Made by a program: the position numbers and the translations under genes. This document shows, one piece after another, positions 42,966-51,849 of a stretch of DNA of 55,502 nucleotides; positions within the stretch are counted from its first letter, which is position 1; every line of letters begins with the position of its first letter. Origin of the DNA: Opitutaceae bacterium (lineage in GTDB: Bacteria > Verrucomicrobiota > Verrucomicrobiia > Opitutales > Opitutaceae); contig PLXS01000014.1 in NCBI GenBank assembly GCA_003151515.1, positions 1 through 55,502 on the forward strand, in the 5' to 3' direction. Under the pieces are notes generated by a model. The model was not told the origin of the DNA and did not search any database. It worked only from the letters and a program-made list of their open reading frames with translations.

Positions 42966-44549
42966 ATGAACGCAGGACCCGCCCCGTTTTGGCGCCACAT
43001 CACCTGCGCGCCGCTGCTTCTTGGTGCCGCCCTCACGGCCGCCTCCGCGCCGCCGCCGCAGTCCTTCAACATCAGGGACTTCGGGGCCAAGGGCGACGGC
43101 CGCACGCTCGACACAGCCGCAATCAACCAGGCGATACTCGCCGCGGACGCGGCGGGGGGCGGGACGGTCCTCGTTCCCCCGGGCACGTACGTGTCCTCAT
43201 CGATCCACCTGCGCAGCAATATCACGCTCTACCTCGGCTCGGGCGCGACGATCGAGGCCGCCGACCCTGGCGCGGCGCCGTACGACCAGCCCGAGCCCAA
43301 CGAGTGGGGCGACAAGTTCCACTACCAGGACTACGGTCACAGCCACTGGCAGAACAGCCTGATCTGGGGCATCGGCCTGCATGACGTCTCGATCCTCGGG
43401 CCGGGCCTCATCCACGGGAAGGGGCTCAACAACGGCCTGGAGCTCCTGAGCGGGCGGTACAAGGACGGCGGCCCAGGGACCGGCAACAAGGCCATAGCCC
43501 TTCGCGACTGCCGCAACGTGACGCTGCGGGACTTCTCCATCCTGCACGGCGGCCACTTCGGGATTCTGGCGACCGGCGTGAGCAACCTCACGGTCGACAA
43601 CCTGAAGATCGACACCAACCGCGACGGCATGGACATCGACTGCTGCCTGAACGTGCGCGTCGCCCATTGCAGCGTGAACAGCCCCTGGGACGACGGGATC
43701 TGCCTCAAGGCGTCGTACGGCCTTGGCGCGCTGCGGCCCTGCAACAACATCACCATCTCCGACTGCTACCTGACCGGCGGCTACGACGAGGGTACCCTGC
43801 TGGACGGCACGTTCAGGCGAAGCGAACCCTCCTACAAGTCGTACCACATCGGGCGGATAAAGCTGGGCACGGAGTCGAACGGCGATTTCAAGAACATCGC
43901 CATCGCCAACTGCGTCTTCGACGACTGCATGGGCATCGCGATAGAGAGCGTCGACGGCTCCCACATCGAGGACGTCGCGATATCGAACATCACGATGCGC
44001 CGCGTTGCCGGGTCCCCGATCTTCATCCGACTGGGCAACCGGGCCCGCGGCCCGAACCAGCCCCCGGTGGGGACGATAAGGAGGGTCTCGATCGACAACC
44101 TCGTGGCATCCGACGCCGACTGGAGGTACGGATGCATCGTGAGCGGGATCCCCGGCCACCCGGTCGAGGACCTGCGCATGAGCAACATCCTCATCGAGCA
44201 GGCCGGGGGCGGGGGCAAGGAGCTTGGCCAATCAACCCCGCCGGAGGCGGAGGCCAAGTATCCCGAGCCCACCATGTTCGGAAGCATGCCCTCCTACGGA
44301 TTCTTCCTCAGGCACGTCTCGGGCGTGGAGCTAAGCCACGTGAAGGTCGACTTCGCCAGACCCGAGGCGCGCCCCGCCTTCGTGCTTATCGACGCCGCCG
44401 GCGCGACCTTCGACCACATTGACGCCCAGCGCGGTGCCGACAACGCCGCGCTCTTCGACCTGCGCCATGTGTCGGACTTCTCGGTCACGGCAAGCCGCGG
44501 AGTCGCGGATGCGAGGCAGGCGGGCCTCGCGGAGGCCGCGAGATACTGA
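42966..44549 (+). CDS. GH28 polygalacturonase-like exported enzyme
   Basis: A 527-residue exported protein of glycoside hydrolase family 28, cutting galacturonan backbones of pectin. AAAGGA lies 8 bases before the ATG. A signal peptide (CAPLLLGAALTAASA) is followed by FNIRDFGAKGDGRTLDTAA, the parallel beta-helix and the catalytic region: NRDGMDIDCCLNVRV and SPWDDGICLKASYG, which correspond to the NTDG and DD motifs with the catalytic Asp residues, then FGILATGVSNLTVDNL and YHIGRIKLGTESNGDF for the RIK-type motif. Released galacturonate would feed the UxaC/UxaE operon at 8-14 kb. Exo or endo action cannot be told from the sequence. Confidence 0.88.
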   Translation: MNAGPAPFWRHITCAPLLLGAALTAASAPPPQSFNIRDFGAKGDGRTLDTAAINQAILAADAAGGGTVLVPPGTYVSSSIHLRSNITLYLGSGATIEAADPGAAPYDQPEPNEWGDKFHYQDYGHSHWQNSLIWGIGLHDVSILGPGLIHGKGLNNGLELLSGRYKDGGPGTGNKAIALRDCRNVTLRDFSILHGGHFGILATGVSNLTVDNLKIDTNRDGMDIDCCLNVRVAHCSVNSPWDDGICLKASYGLGALRPCNNITISDCYLTGGYDEGTLLDGTFRRSEPSYKSYHIGRIKLGTESNGDFKNIAIANCVFDDCMGIAIESVDGSHIEDVAISNITMRRVAGSPIFIRLGNRARGPNQPPVGTIRRVSIDNLVASDADWRYGCIVSGIPGHPVEDLRMSNILIEQAGGGGKELGQSTPPEAEAKYPEPTMFGSMPSYGFFLRHVSGVELSHVKVDFARPEARPAFVLIDAAGATFDHIDAQRGADNAALFDLRHVSDFSVTASRGVADARQAGLAEAARY

Positions 44550-44603
44550 CGGGCCGGCGGCGCGCCGATTCCCCACGGTCATACGGACACGACCGCCAGC
44601 CGA

Positions 44604-46037
44604 ATGAAAGAGCAGGCAGCAGCGGCCCGCGGCGCGGCGGGGAAGCCCCGGCGGGTCACGGAGTGGCTGTGCGCCCTGGCCCTGTGCGCGGCCATCGCCG
44701 CCGCCTACGCGCCCGTGCGCAGCGCGGGCTTCATCTGGGACGACGACATGCACCTCACCCGGGCTGGCCGACATATGGACGAGCCGCGCGGCGCGCTACT
44801 TCCCCCTTGTCCTGACGACGTTCTGGGCCGAGCACGCGGCCTGGGGACTCAATCCGCTCGCGTACCACGCCGTGAACGTGCTCATGCACGCGGCCTGCGC
44901 GCTCGCGCTTTGGCGCGTGCTTAGGAGCCTCGCGGTGTGCCCGGGGCGCTGCTTGGCGCCGCCCTGTGGGCGCTGCATCCCGTGCAGGTCGAGTCGGTCG
45001 CGTGGATAACCGAGCTGAAGAACACCGAGTCCGGCCTGTTCTTCCTCCTGTGCATCCTCTTCTTTGCAAAGTCGCTGCGCCAGGCGAGCGGGGACGACTC
45101 CAGCCCGCTCCATCATGCGGCGCTGCTCTTCGCCGCGCTGGCGATGGCGAGCAAGTCCTCGACCGTCGTGCTTCCCGTCGTCCTCGCGCTCTGCGCCTGG
45201 TGGGTGCGCGGCTCCCTTCGCCGGGGCGATCTCGCGAGGCTCGCCCCGGTCCTTGCGATGTCGGCCGCGGCAAGCGCCCTCTCCCTGTGGACGCAGCACC
45301 TGGAGGGGGCAAACGCGCCGGAGTGGACCCGCGGCCTGCCCGAGCGGATCGCGGACGCCGGGATGGTCTTCTGGTTCTACCTGGGGAAGCTCGCCTGGCC
45401 CCACCCGCTGGTCTTCATCTACCCGCACTGGGACGTCGACTGGACCCGGCCGGCCTCCTACGCGCCGACGGCCGCCATGCTGGCCGTGATCGCCTTCCTC
45501 TGGTGGCGGCGCGCGGGCGCGCTTCGGCCGGCGTTCCTGGCATTCGCCTACTTCCTCGTGGCCCTCGGCCCCGTGCTTACCCTCCTGGACCAGTATTTCT
45601 GGCGGTACTCCCTGGTCGGCGACCACTTCCAGTACCTGGCCGACATGGGGCCGCTTGCTTTGGCCGGGGCGGCCATGGCCTCCGCGCTCGGGCGCGCGGG
45701 CGGGGTCACGCGGACGGCGGGGATTGTGGCGTGCGCCGCCCTCCTGGCGGCCCTGGGCGCACTCAGCTGGACGCAGTGCGCGGATTACCGGGACGCGGAG
45801 AAGCTCTGGCGCTCGACGATCGCCGCGAACCCGGGCTGCTGGATGGCGCGCAACAACCTGGGCGCCTCGCACCTTGAGTCGGGCCGGCTGGACGAGGCGG
45901 CAGCGCAGTTTCGCGCAGCCCTGGGCACCAAGGGTGGCGACCTCGAGGCCCACCAGAGCCTCGGCAACACGTTCGCCAAGATGGGCCGCCTGGACGAGGC
46001 GATCGCGCAGTTCCAGGAAGCCGCGCGCCAGCGCTAG
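44604..46037 (+). pseudogene. Second TMTC-like membrane/TPR gene, two frameshifts
   Basis: Homologous in layout to the protein at 24781. Frame one encodes a first helix and SAGFIWDDDMHLT up to about 44760. Frame two (44761-44933) encodes GLADIWTSRAARYFPLVLTT and YHAVNVLMHAACALALWRVL. From 44934 the first frame resumes with PGALLGAALWALHPVQVESV, AWITELKNTESGLFFLL, several more helices and two TPR units (CWMARNNLGASHLESGRLDEA, then SLGNTFAKMGRLDEAIAQF). The two shifts compensate, so the ends are in one frame. About a dozen residues normally found between the DDD motif and the IWTS segment also seem to be missing. Only two TPRs remain compared with six or seven in the other copy. Untranslatable as it stands, whether by decay or sequence error. 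Confidence 0.75.
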
Positions 46038-46057
46038 CCCGGCAGTTTCCGCCGGGC
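46037..46057. terminator. Bidirectional hairpin between convergent TMTC-like and GH30-like genes
   Basis: Perfect 7-bp stem GCCCGGC and GCCGGGC with a 7-base loop (AGTTTCC), starting at the last base of the + strand stop codon and ending 9 bases before the - strand stop. Position and symmetry fit a shared terminator. Confidence 0.55.
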
Positions 46058-46065
46058 AGACGCCG

Positions 46066-47979
46066 TCACTGCCGCACGATTGTCGTCAGGCTGCGCGCGG
46101 GAAGGCGAAGCTTGCCGGAAGGGCCGGCACCGAGGTCCGCCTGAGCCTCCTGGTAGCCCGTGGACTCGGTGGTCGTCACGGTGTGCCACACGCCCGCGGG
46201 CAGGCCCGAGACCGCGGCGTCGCGCTCCGGGCCCGCATTCAGGATGTGGATCACAAGCGCCTCGCCCTTTGCGAAGGCGCTGATCCGCACGTCGGCCTGG
46301 TCGCTCGACGTGCGCACCACCTCGCTCTTCGAGGGCGAGAGGTTCACGAACTGCTTCATGAGCCAGAAGCGCGCCGTCGGCTCTATCGCCCCGGCGGGAC
46401 CCACGTGCACCAGCCCGTAGTCGTCGGTGAACTGCCAGTAGATGAGCGCCTGCGGCCGCGCGTAGCGCAGCAGGTCCTGGAACTGCGCGGCCTCCCTCAG
46501 GCCGTAGGAATAGCTGTCGAATTCCTTGTTCTTGTAGGCGCCGGGGTCCACCCCGGCCTCGGCCACGAGGAGCGGAAGGTTGAGCCACTCGGCGACGTCG
46601 CCCCACGCCTCGTACTGCGCGGGCGTGCCGTTTCCCCAGCTGTGGACCGAGACCGCGCCCACGTAGCGCATCGCCTCGGGGTCCGCCGCGGCGGCAAGGA
46701 CAAACTTGTGCGAATCGCGCGGGTTGGCCGTGTCTCCGAGGAGCATCCTTGTCTTCAGCCCGCGGGACGCGAGGTACGCGCCGATCCGCTTGATCTCGTC
46801 GCGGTGGGTCTCGGCCGTGAAGCCGACGTTCACCCCGAGGTCGGACTCGTTGAACGAGAACAGGTCCGGCTCGGCCCCGTAGTGGCTCTTGAGGTACACC
46901 AGGTAGCTTCCGAGCAGGTCAAGGAACTCCGGCCAGCGATCCGGAGCGATCTGGCGGGCGAAGGTGCCGAAGGGCTTCTGGTTCGGGTCCGTGTAGAAGC
47001 GCTCGGACAGGAACCAGACGCTTATGATCCAGGGCACCCCCATGCGCTGCACCCGCTGCATGAGCTCGAAGTCCCTCGTCAGCTGCGGGCCGGGCGCGGG
47101 CTCCTTGCGGTCGTGGTCCCAGGCCACGGCCTTGAACTCAAAGCGCGCCCACGCGAGGTGGAGGTTGTCCAGGGTGTACTCCACCACGGGCGAGTCCGCG
47201 TAGACGCGGTAGTTGCCCCCGAACCCGTCGAAGGGGTAAAGCTTCGCCGCCGGGTCGACGGCGAGGTTGACGGGCGCCCCTGCGGGCGAGCCCGTCAGGC
47301 TGACCGTCATGCCGAGCTTCACGCTGTCGCCCATCATCCACGGCCCCTGCTTGAGCGCGATGCGCACGCGGTAGTATCTGCCCGTGTTGTCCCAGGTGTC
47401 CGTGATCGTGACCGGACGCGGCGCGTCCAGCGCGATCGACAGCTTCTGTGCCCCCTGCGCGTCGGCAAAGGCGATGCCCGCCGTCGTGGCGCTGAAGAAC
47501 ACGGGGTCCTCGGGCTTCTTCAGCGGGAGGGCCTGGCCCGAGGGGTCCAGGTGCCACCCGGCGAACGACGCGCGCGCCAGATCGATGACGTAGTCCACGG
47601 ACTCCACGTCCAGGGGGAACCTGAAGGACGCCCGCCCCGGGAAGGGCGACTTGGCGGTCACGGACCCGTCGAGGGTCACGCCGGCGTCGGACTCCTTCCA
47701 GGCCGCCGACATCTGCGCCTGGCTGCCGTTCGCGAAGGGCACGGTGCCCTCCCAGCTCTCCTCGGCGCCCGGCCTTGTTATCGGGGAGCGCTGGTCGCCC
47801 GGCTGGACGGTGGCCGCCGGGGCGCCGGTGAACTTGACCATGAACTCGCCGTGCACCGGCAGCTCGCTGCCGCCGGAGATCAGCGAGGTGAGGGCTCCGG
47901 CCGAGTCGAATGTCGCGCGCTCGCCGGCGAAGCAGGTGGCCGCGGCGCCGAGGATGAAGAGGGCTGTTGTCTTGATCAT
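46066..47979 (-). CDS. GH30-like exported glycosidase
   Basis: A 637-residue exported protein. The ATG at 47979 opens a signal peptide (IKTTALFILGAAATCFAGE). The first ~230 residues are a beta-rich region of unknown role. From about residue 250 a clan-A barrel begins with YPFDGFGGNYRVY, which is the GFGG start of GH30, followed by VPWIISVWFLSERF, FSFNESDLGVNVGFT with the acid/base Asn-Glu pair, and LPLLVAEAGVDPG with the likely nucleophile Glu. The end (ALVIHILNAGPERDAAV and a beta region) matches the side beta-domain of GH30. Substrate could be xylan, galactan or glucosylceramide-like; cannot be settled. It is divergent from the GH26 gene 107 bases away. Confidence 0.65.
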   Translation of the reverse strand: MIKTTALFILGAAATCFAGERATFDSAGALTSLISGGSELPVHGEFMVKFTGAPAATVQPGDQRSPITRPGAEESWEGTVPFANGSQAQMSAAWKESDAGVTLDGSVTAKSPFPGRASFRFPLDVESVDYVIDLARASFAGWHLDPSGQALPLKKPEDPVFFSATTAGIAFADAQGAQKLSIALDAPRPVTITDTWDNTGRYYRVRIALKQGPWMMGDSVKLGMTVSLTGSPAGAPVNLAVDPAAKLYPFDGFGGNYRVYADSPVVEYTLDNLHLAWARFEFKAVAWDHDRKEPAPGPQLTRDFELMQRVQRMGVPWIISVWFLSERFYTDPNQKPFGTFARQIAPDRWPEFLDLLGSYLVYLKSHYGAEPDLFSFNESDLGVNVGFTAETHRDEIKRIGAYLASRGLKTRMLLGDTANPRDSHKFVLAAAADPEAMRYVGAVSVHSWGNGTPAQYEAWGDVAEWLNLPLLVAEAGVDPGAYKNKEFDSYSYGLREAAQFQDLLRYARPQALIYWQFTDDYGLVHVGPAGAIEPTARFWLMKQFVNLSPSKSEVVRTSSDQADVRISAFAKGEALVIHILNAGPERDAAVSGLPAGVWHTVTTTESTGYQEAQADLGAGPSGKLRLPARSLTTIVRQ

Positions 47980-48086
47980 GGGGGGAAAAGTTGAGCGTAG
48001 CACCTATTGCAAAATCGACAAATTGAATCGATGCTCGCGCGGCCCCGCGCCCCTGCGGCCGGGGGCGAATCCCCAGTCCCCGCACC

Positions 48087-49143
48087 ATGCGCGCGATCCA
48101 CAGCCTCGCCATAATCGCCCTGGCGGGCGCGAGCCCCTGCCTCGCGGCCAACGCCTCGACGGCGCCCGTGACCCCGGACGCCTCGCCCGGGGCCGTGCAG
48201 CTTCTGCAGTACCTCTACGACATATCGGGCAAGCAGACCCTGGTCGGACAGCACGCGGCACCGCTTGTCGGAACGACCCAGCTCGGCCGCGTGTACAAGC
48301 TGACCGGCCATTACCCCGCGATCTTCGGCCAGGACTTCGGATTCAGCGCGCCCGGCACCTGGGACGGGATAAACTTCCGCCAGCAGCTGGTCGACGAGGC
48401 GATACGCCGCCACGACGAGGGCTTCATCATCGTGCTCATGTGGCACGCCGTGCGACCGATCGACGACGAGCCCGTCGAGTTCAAGGACTCCGTCCAGGGG
48501 AAGCTCACGGACGGGCAGTGGCGCGACCTGGTGACCCCGGGGACCGCCCTGAACGAGCGCTGAAAGTCCCAGGTCGACGTCGTGGCGTGGCACCTGAGGC
48601 AGCTGCGCGACGCCGGGGTGCCCGTGCTCTGGCGCCCCTACCACGAGATGAACGGGGCCTGGTTCTGGTGGGGGCAGAAGCGCGGGGACGACGGGTACAG
48701 GAAGCTCTACCGCATGCTATTCGCCCGGCTGGTGCGCTTCCACCACCTCAACAACCTGATCTGGATCTACGGCGCGAACGAGATCAGGGAGGGCGTCGAC
48801 GGCTACGAGCCCTACTATCCCGGCCCCGACGTGGTCGACGTCCTGGCGACCGACGTCTACCAGGGCGCCTTTGCGAAGGACTACGGCGCGCTGCAGGCGC
48901 TGGCTGGGGAAAAGCCCGATCGCCCTTGCCGAGGTGGGCCGGGTGCCGCCGCTGGAGATCCCGGCGAGCGAGCCGCGCTGGGCCTGGTTCATGATGTGGG
49001 GGGAGCTCATGGGAATCGGCAGCACCTGGGGCGACATGCCGAAGATCCGCGCGGTCTACGAGAGCGACCGCGCCCTGACATGGGACAAGCTGCCCTGGGT
49101 CAGGGGCAAGAAGCCGGCGATCCACTACCCGGTGCTAAGATAA
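48087..49143 (+). pseudogene. GH26 beta-mannanase, nonsense codon plus frameshift
   Basis: A GH26 endo-mannanase-type gene with signal peptide (IHSLAIIALAGASPCLAA), GKQTLVGQHAAPL, VLMWHAVRPI, VLWRPYHEMNGAWFWWGQ with the acid/base Glu, and ALAEVGRVPP with the nucleophile Glu, ending at YPVLR. Two lesions: TGA at 48561-48563 sits where Trp is expected (LNER-W-KSQVDVVAWH), and one extra C in the CCC at 48915-48917 shifts the last third into another frame. Corrected, it would be about 351 residues, a normal length. Both catalytic residues survive, which suggests recent damage or sequence error. Mannan or glucomannan would be the substrate. Confidence 0.85.
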
Positions 49144-49367
49144 GTGGGCTTTGGGCGCGGCATTCCCCGGGCCCGGCCCCGGCAAGCCGGAGATCTTAAT
49201 GTCGCACAACGGCAATGGGGACAATGGGATGCGTGCCCGGCGGGCCCCGCCCCGCCGCCGCACAACTTTCGCCATCCGGATTCGTCAGTCTGTGTGGAAC
49301 CCCCGCCGCATTTGTCATTTCGCAGGAATAAGACAACCTTCCACAGACTCAAAGGACAGTCACTCCA

Positions 49368-50225
49368 ATGAAGATTCGCACCCTCCCCCCACTCTGCCTC
49401 GGCGCCCTTCTCACCGTAGGTTTCGGCACCCAAGCGTCAGCCGGAATCTTCTCAAGCAACTTTGACATGCTCGTCGTCGCGGAGCGCAGCGACGGCAGGC
49501 ACGTCCAGGCCGGTCCGGCCCCGTACGCGGCCCTTGACGGGGGTTACATCGAGGCCGGCGACCCGATCGCGGGCGACACGCCCCCGACCCCGGCCGTGGT
49601 GGCGCAGAGCCTTCAGAACGCCCTGGCCAACCAGGGCTACACGCTCGCGGCCGCGTCGCCGTCGGTCGTCCTTACGTATCACTGGGGCGTCCTTCGCATC
49701 GACCACAGGCAGATCCGGGTGCCCTACGGCATTAAGACGAACCTCGAGGCCCGCATTGAGCTCGTCAGCACGAGCCAGCTGGGCGCCGAGGTTGAGAACC
49801 ACATCCTCCTCAACGAAAAGGGCCCCGGGATGAATCCCGACGCCTCGGCACCCCGGTTGCTCGTCGGCCCGACGGAGACCGTGGCGGAGGACGCCCGCCA
49901 GCCGCGGATATTCATCATCGTCTCGGCCTACGACTACCAGGGGCTGCTGCACCGCGAGACGAAGCTGCTGTGGCGCGCCAAGCTGAGCGCGAGGGAGCAG
50001 AGCGGCAGGATGGACGAGGTCATCCCGGCGCTCCTCGCGGGCGGCGCGCCGTATTTCGGGCAGGATGTCACTGAGCCGAAGATCGTCGAGACCACCCCGC
50101 GAGCGCTTTCGGCATCGGCCGTGTCGGCGATGCCGGCCTCGGCGGAGTCGCTTAACCTGGACAGGCAGTTCATCGACGGCCTGCTGAAGGCCGAGCACGT
50201 CAGCTTCTCGGGCTACACCGACTAG
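49368..50225 (+). CDS. Exported protein of unknown function, paralogue of the 51850 gene
   Basis: A 285-residue protein with a signal peptide (TLPPLCLGALLTVGFGTQASA) and AAAGGA about 13 bases before the ATG. I do not recognise a named domain. Its body shares an arrangement with the protein at 51850: an early Y-A-x-x-x-GG block, a VVxLTYHWG strand (LLIMVYWG in the other), and RIFIIVSAYDYQGLLHRETK with LLWRAKLSAR (RYFVILMAYDFQ and KLLWETRISLR there), then a PYFGQDVTEPKIVET ending. The pattern of alternating strands suggests a beta-rich periplasmic or outer-membrane-associated protein. Neighbours are all exported unknowns, so it may belong to an envelope system. Confidence 0.75.
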   Translation: MKIRTLPPLCLGALLTVGFGTQASAGIFSSNFDMLVVAERSDGRHVQAGPAPYAALDGGYIEAGDPIAGDTPPTPAVVAQSLQNALANQGYTLAAASPSVVLTYHWGVLRIDHRQIRVPYGIKTNLEARIELVSTSQLGAEVENHILLNEKGPGMNPDASAPRLLVGPTETVAEDARQPRIFIIVSAYDYQGLLHRETKLLWRAKLSAREQSGRMDEVIPALLAGGAPYFGQDVTEPKIVETTPRALSASAVSAMPASAESLNLDRQFIDGLLKAEHVSFSGYTD

Positions 50226-50256
50226 GGCCCGGAAAGCGTCCAACCCCGCGGCGCCT

Positions 50257-50280
50257 CCGCCTGGCTACAGGGCCAGGCGG
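50257..50280. terminator. Bidirectional hairpin overlapping the end of the 50265 gene
   Basis: A perfect 9-bp stem (CCGCCTGGC and GCCAGGCGG) with a 6-base loop, between two convergent genes. It includes the stop codon of the - strand gene. Position supports termination of both transcripts, although no T-run is visible. Confidence 0.45.
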
Positions 50281-51515
50281 TCGAGCATGAGCGTCGCGAC
50301 GCCGTCCACCGGCTCGCCGTTTTCAAGGGCGGGCTTGAAGCGGATGTCCCGGATCAGGGAGCCGACATACGGATCCTCGGCCTTGCGCGAGCACGCCGCG
50401 TCGAGAAACGCCCCGGTCGCGGTCCCGTCCTTGGAGACCCTGACGTAGAGCGTCTTCGCCACCAGGCCCTGCGCCAGGCGCTCGGGCAGGTCGGCGGGCG
50501 GGCGGCCCATGGCCGGAACGGGGGGCAGCGTGGCGTTCCTGTGGCTGCTGACATACTGCTTCCTGTAGTACTCGAAGGCCTCGTCCATCGTGTACTCCAC
50601 CCGCTGCGGCGACACGTTGGTCGCAATCTCGCCACCCATGTTGTAGAGGTGCAGCTCGAAGCTCCTGAGCTCGTAGCCCGGCGGGAACCCGCCGGCGAGG
50701 AAGTGCACGTGCTGCGGCTTTGAGTCGATCACGTTGAGCGGACGCGCGTGGATCCAGTCGCGCACCGCCCCGGCGGGCGCTCCCCTCTCGTGGTAGCGGC
50801 AGATGATGACGACGTAGGGCCTGTTCAGCGGCCTCGGGGCCGAGACGTCGAATGTGATGTCCAGTGCGTCGTAGGCCTCGGTGTCCGGATTGGCCCCCGA
50901 CGTGAGCAACATCCCGGGGCTCGCCCCCGCCGCCATGTTGGCGTTGTTGACCCACCCGGCCGCATCAGATGCCGACGGGCTGGTGCCCGGGGTCGAGGTG
51001 CCCGGCATGGATTGCGAAGGGTCGGACGTCGTCCCGGTCACCGCGTCCGCGTGGTACATCTGTGCGGCGCTGTAGTTCGAGGCAAACTGGGCCTGGGCAT
51101 AGTCGCTCGCCGCCTTGTTCGTCGCCTTCGTGAACTTGGTGTAGGGGTCGTTCGCCGGCGTGAATTCCGGCTCCTTCCTCAGGTTGACGATCGTGGCCGA
51201 GGCGTCCGTGAGCCTGAGGCCGGTCTTCATCTTGAGTTCTGCGGGGCCCTCCTTCGCGCCGACGGCGACGGGCGCACCGTGCACCTTGAGAACCCAGGAG
51301 CCCTCCGACACGTCCCACACAGGATACGTCCCGTCCTTCGTCTTCACGGCGAGGTCGGTTCCGAGGAACAGCGTATAGTCCTTGGAGTTTGCTGCGCCGG
51401 CCTGCTCGTCGGCCCGGGCCGTGCCCGCCGGCAGCGTGAGGGCGGCCGCGGCCGCCATCAGGAAGGGAAGCCCCATCGCCTTCGCGATGCTCTTGGTCTG
51501 GGGAATGGTTGTCAT
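50265..51515 (-). CDS. Exported protein with TonB-like C terminus
   Basis: A 416-residue protein. GGAGGAG stands 6 bases before the ATG, a strong ribosome site, and the start opens a signal peptide (AMGLPFLMAAAAALTLPAGTARA). The middle (residues ~150-200) is a Ser/Thr/Pro/Gly/Ala-rich linker (SMPGTSTPGTSPSASD) between two folded parts. The last ~85 residues (LAQGLVAKTLYVRVSKDGTA, then DPYVGSLIRDIRFKPALENG and EPVDGVATLMLD) resemble the TonB C-terminal domain, where a conserved F-x-PALxNGxPV motif precedes the last strand. There is no N-terminal membrane anchor or Pro-rich arm as in true TonB, so direct energy transduction is unlikely. It lies between two paralogous exported genes but on the opposite strand. 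Confidence 0.65.
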   Translation of the reverse strand: MTTIPQTKSIAKAMGLPFLMAAAAALTLPAGTARADEQAGAANSKDYTLFLGTDLAVKTKDGTYPVWDVSEGSWVLKVHGAPVAVGAKEGPAELKMKTGLRLTDASATIVNLRKEPEFTPANDPYTKFTKATNKAASDYAQAQFASNYSAAQMYHADAVTGTTSDPSQSMPGTSTPGTSPSASDAAGWVNNANMAAGASPGMLLTSGANPDTEAYDALDITFDVSAPRPLNRPYVVIICRYHERGAPAGAVRDWIHARPLNVIDSKPQHVHFLAGGFPPGYELRSFELHLYNMGGEIATNVSPQRVEYTMDEAFEYYRKQYVSSHRNATLPPVPAMGRPPADLPERLAQGLVAKTLYVRVSKDGTATGAFLDAACSRKAEDPYVGSLIRDIRFKPALENGEPVDGVATLMLDRLAL

Positions 51516-51849
51516 TGTTGCTCCTCCGTTTGGTTGGCGCCGCGGCCGGGGGTGCCCGGATCGTGCCAGCCTCGCACATATTAGACACCGCATCAGGGCA
51601 TTCCACTTCATTAAAAGGGCCCCCCGTCTTGGATTCGGGACCGCGCCAGCCGGCGCCGCCAGAGCGCGATCGGGCCACCGGGGCGGCGGCGATCGCGCAG
51701 GTTGGTCGCCAATAATGCCTTACCTGCCATTGTGGCCCGCCGGGGCGCCCTGTGCGCCAACCTCCCGCGGCGAAAGGGCAAATTTCACACGGATCCAAAT
51801 GCGCCGATTTGCATGCGGAGCCAGGTGTGCATTAGTCTGGGGGCCAAAC
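51516..51849. other. 334-base intergenic region
   Basis: Divergent control region for the 50265 and 51850 genes. A weak + strand promoter candidate, TTGCAT at 51809 and TTAGTC at 51832 with 17 bases between, lies just before the 51850 start. AT-rich patches at about 51575-51615 could serve the - strand gene. Short inverted repeats occur, but I see no small gene or RNA. Confidence 0.3.

Noticed and set aside
45655..47994. 779-codon + strand reading frame opposite the GH30-like gene
   Set aside because: Antisense shadow; the - strand protein has a signal peptide and GH30 motifs.
51809..51837. Promoter TTGCAT-N17-TTAGTC before the 51850 gene as a firm feature
   Set aside because: Both boxes are weak matches and a match at this quality is expected by chance; mentioned only within the intergenic entry.
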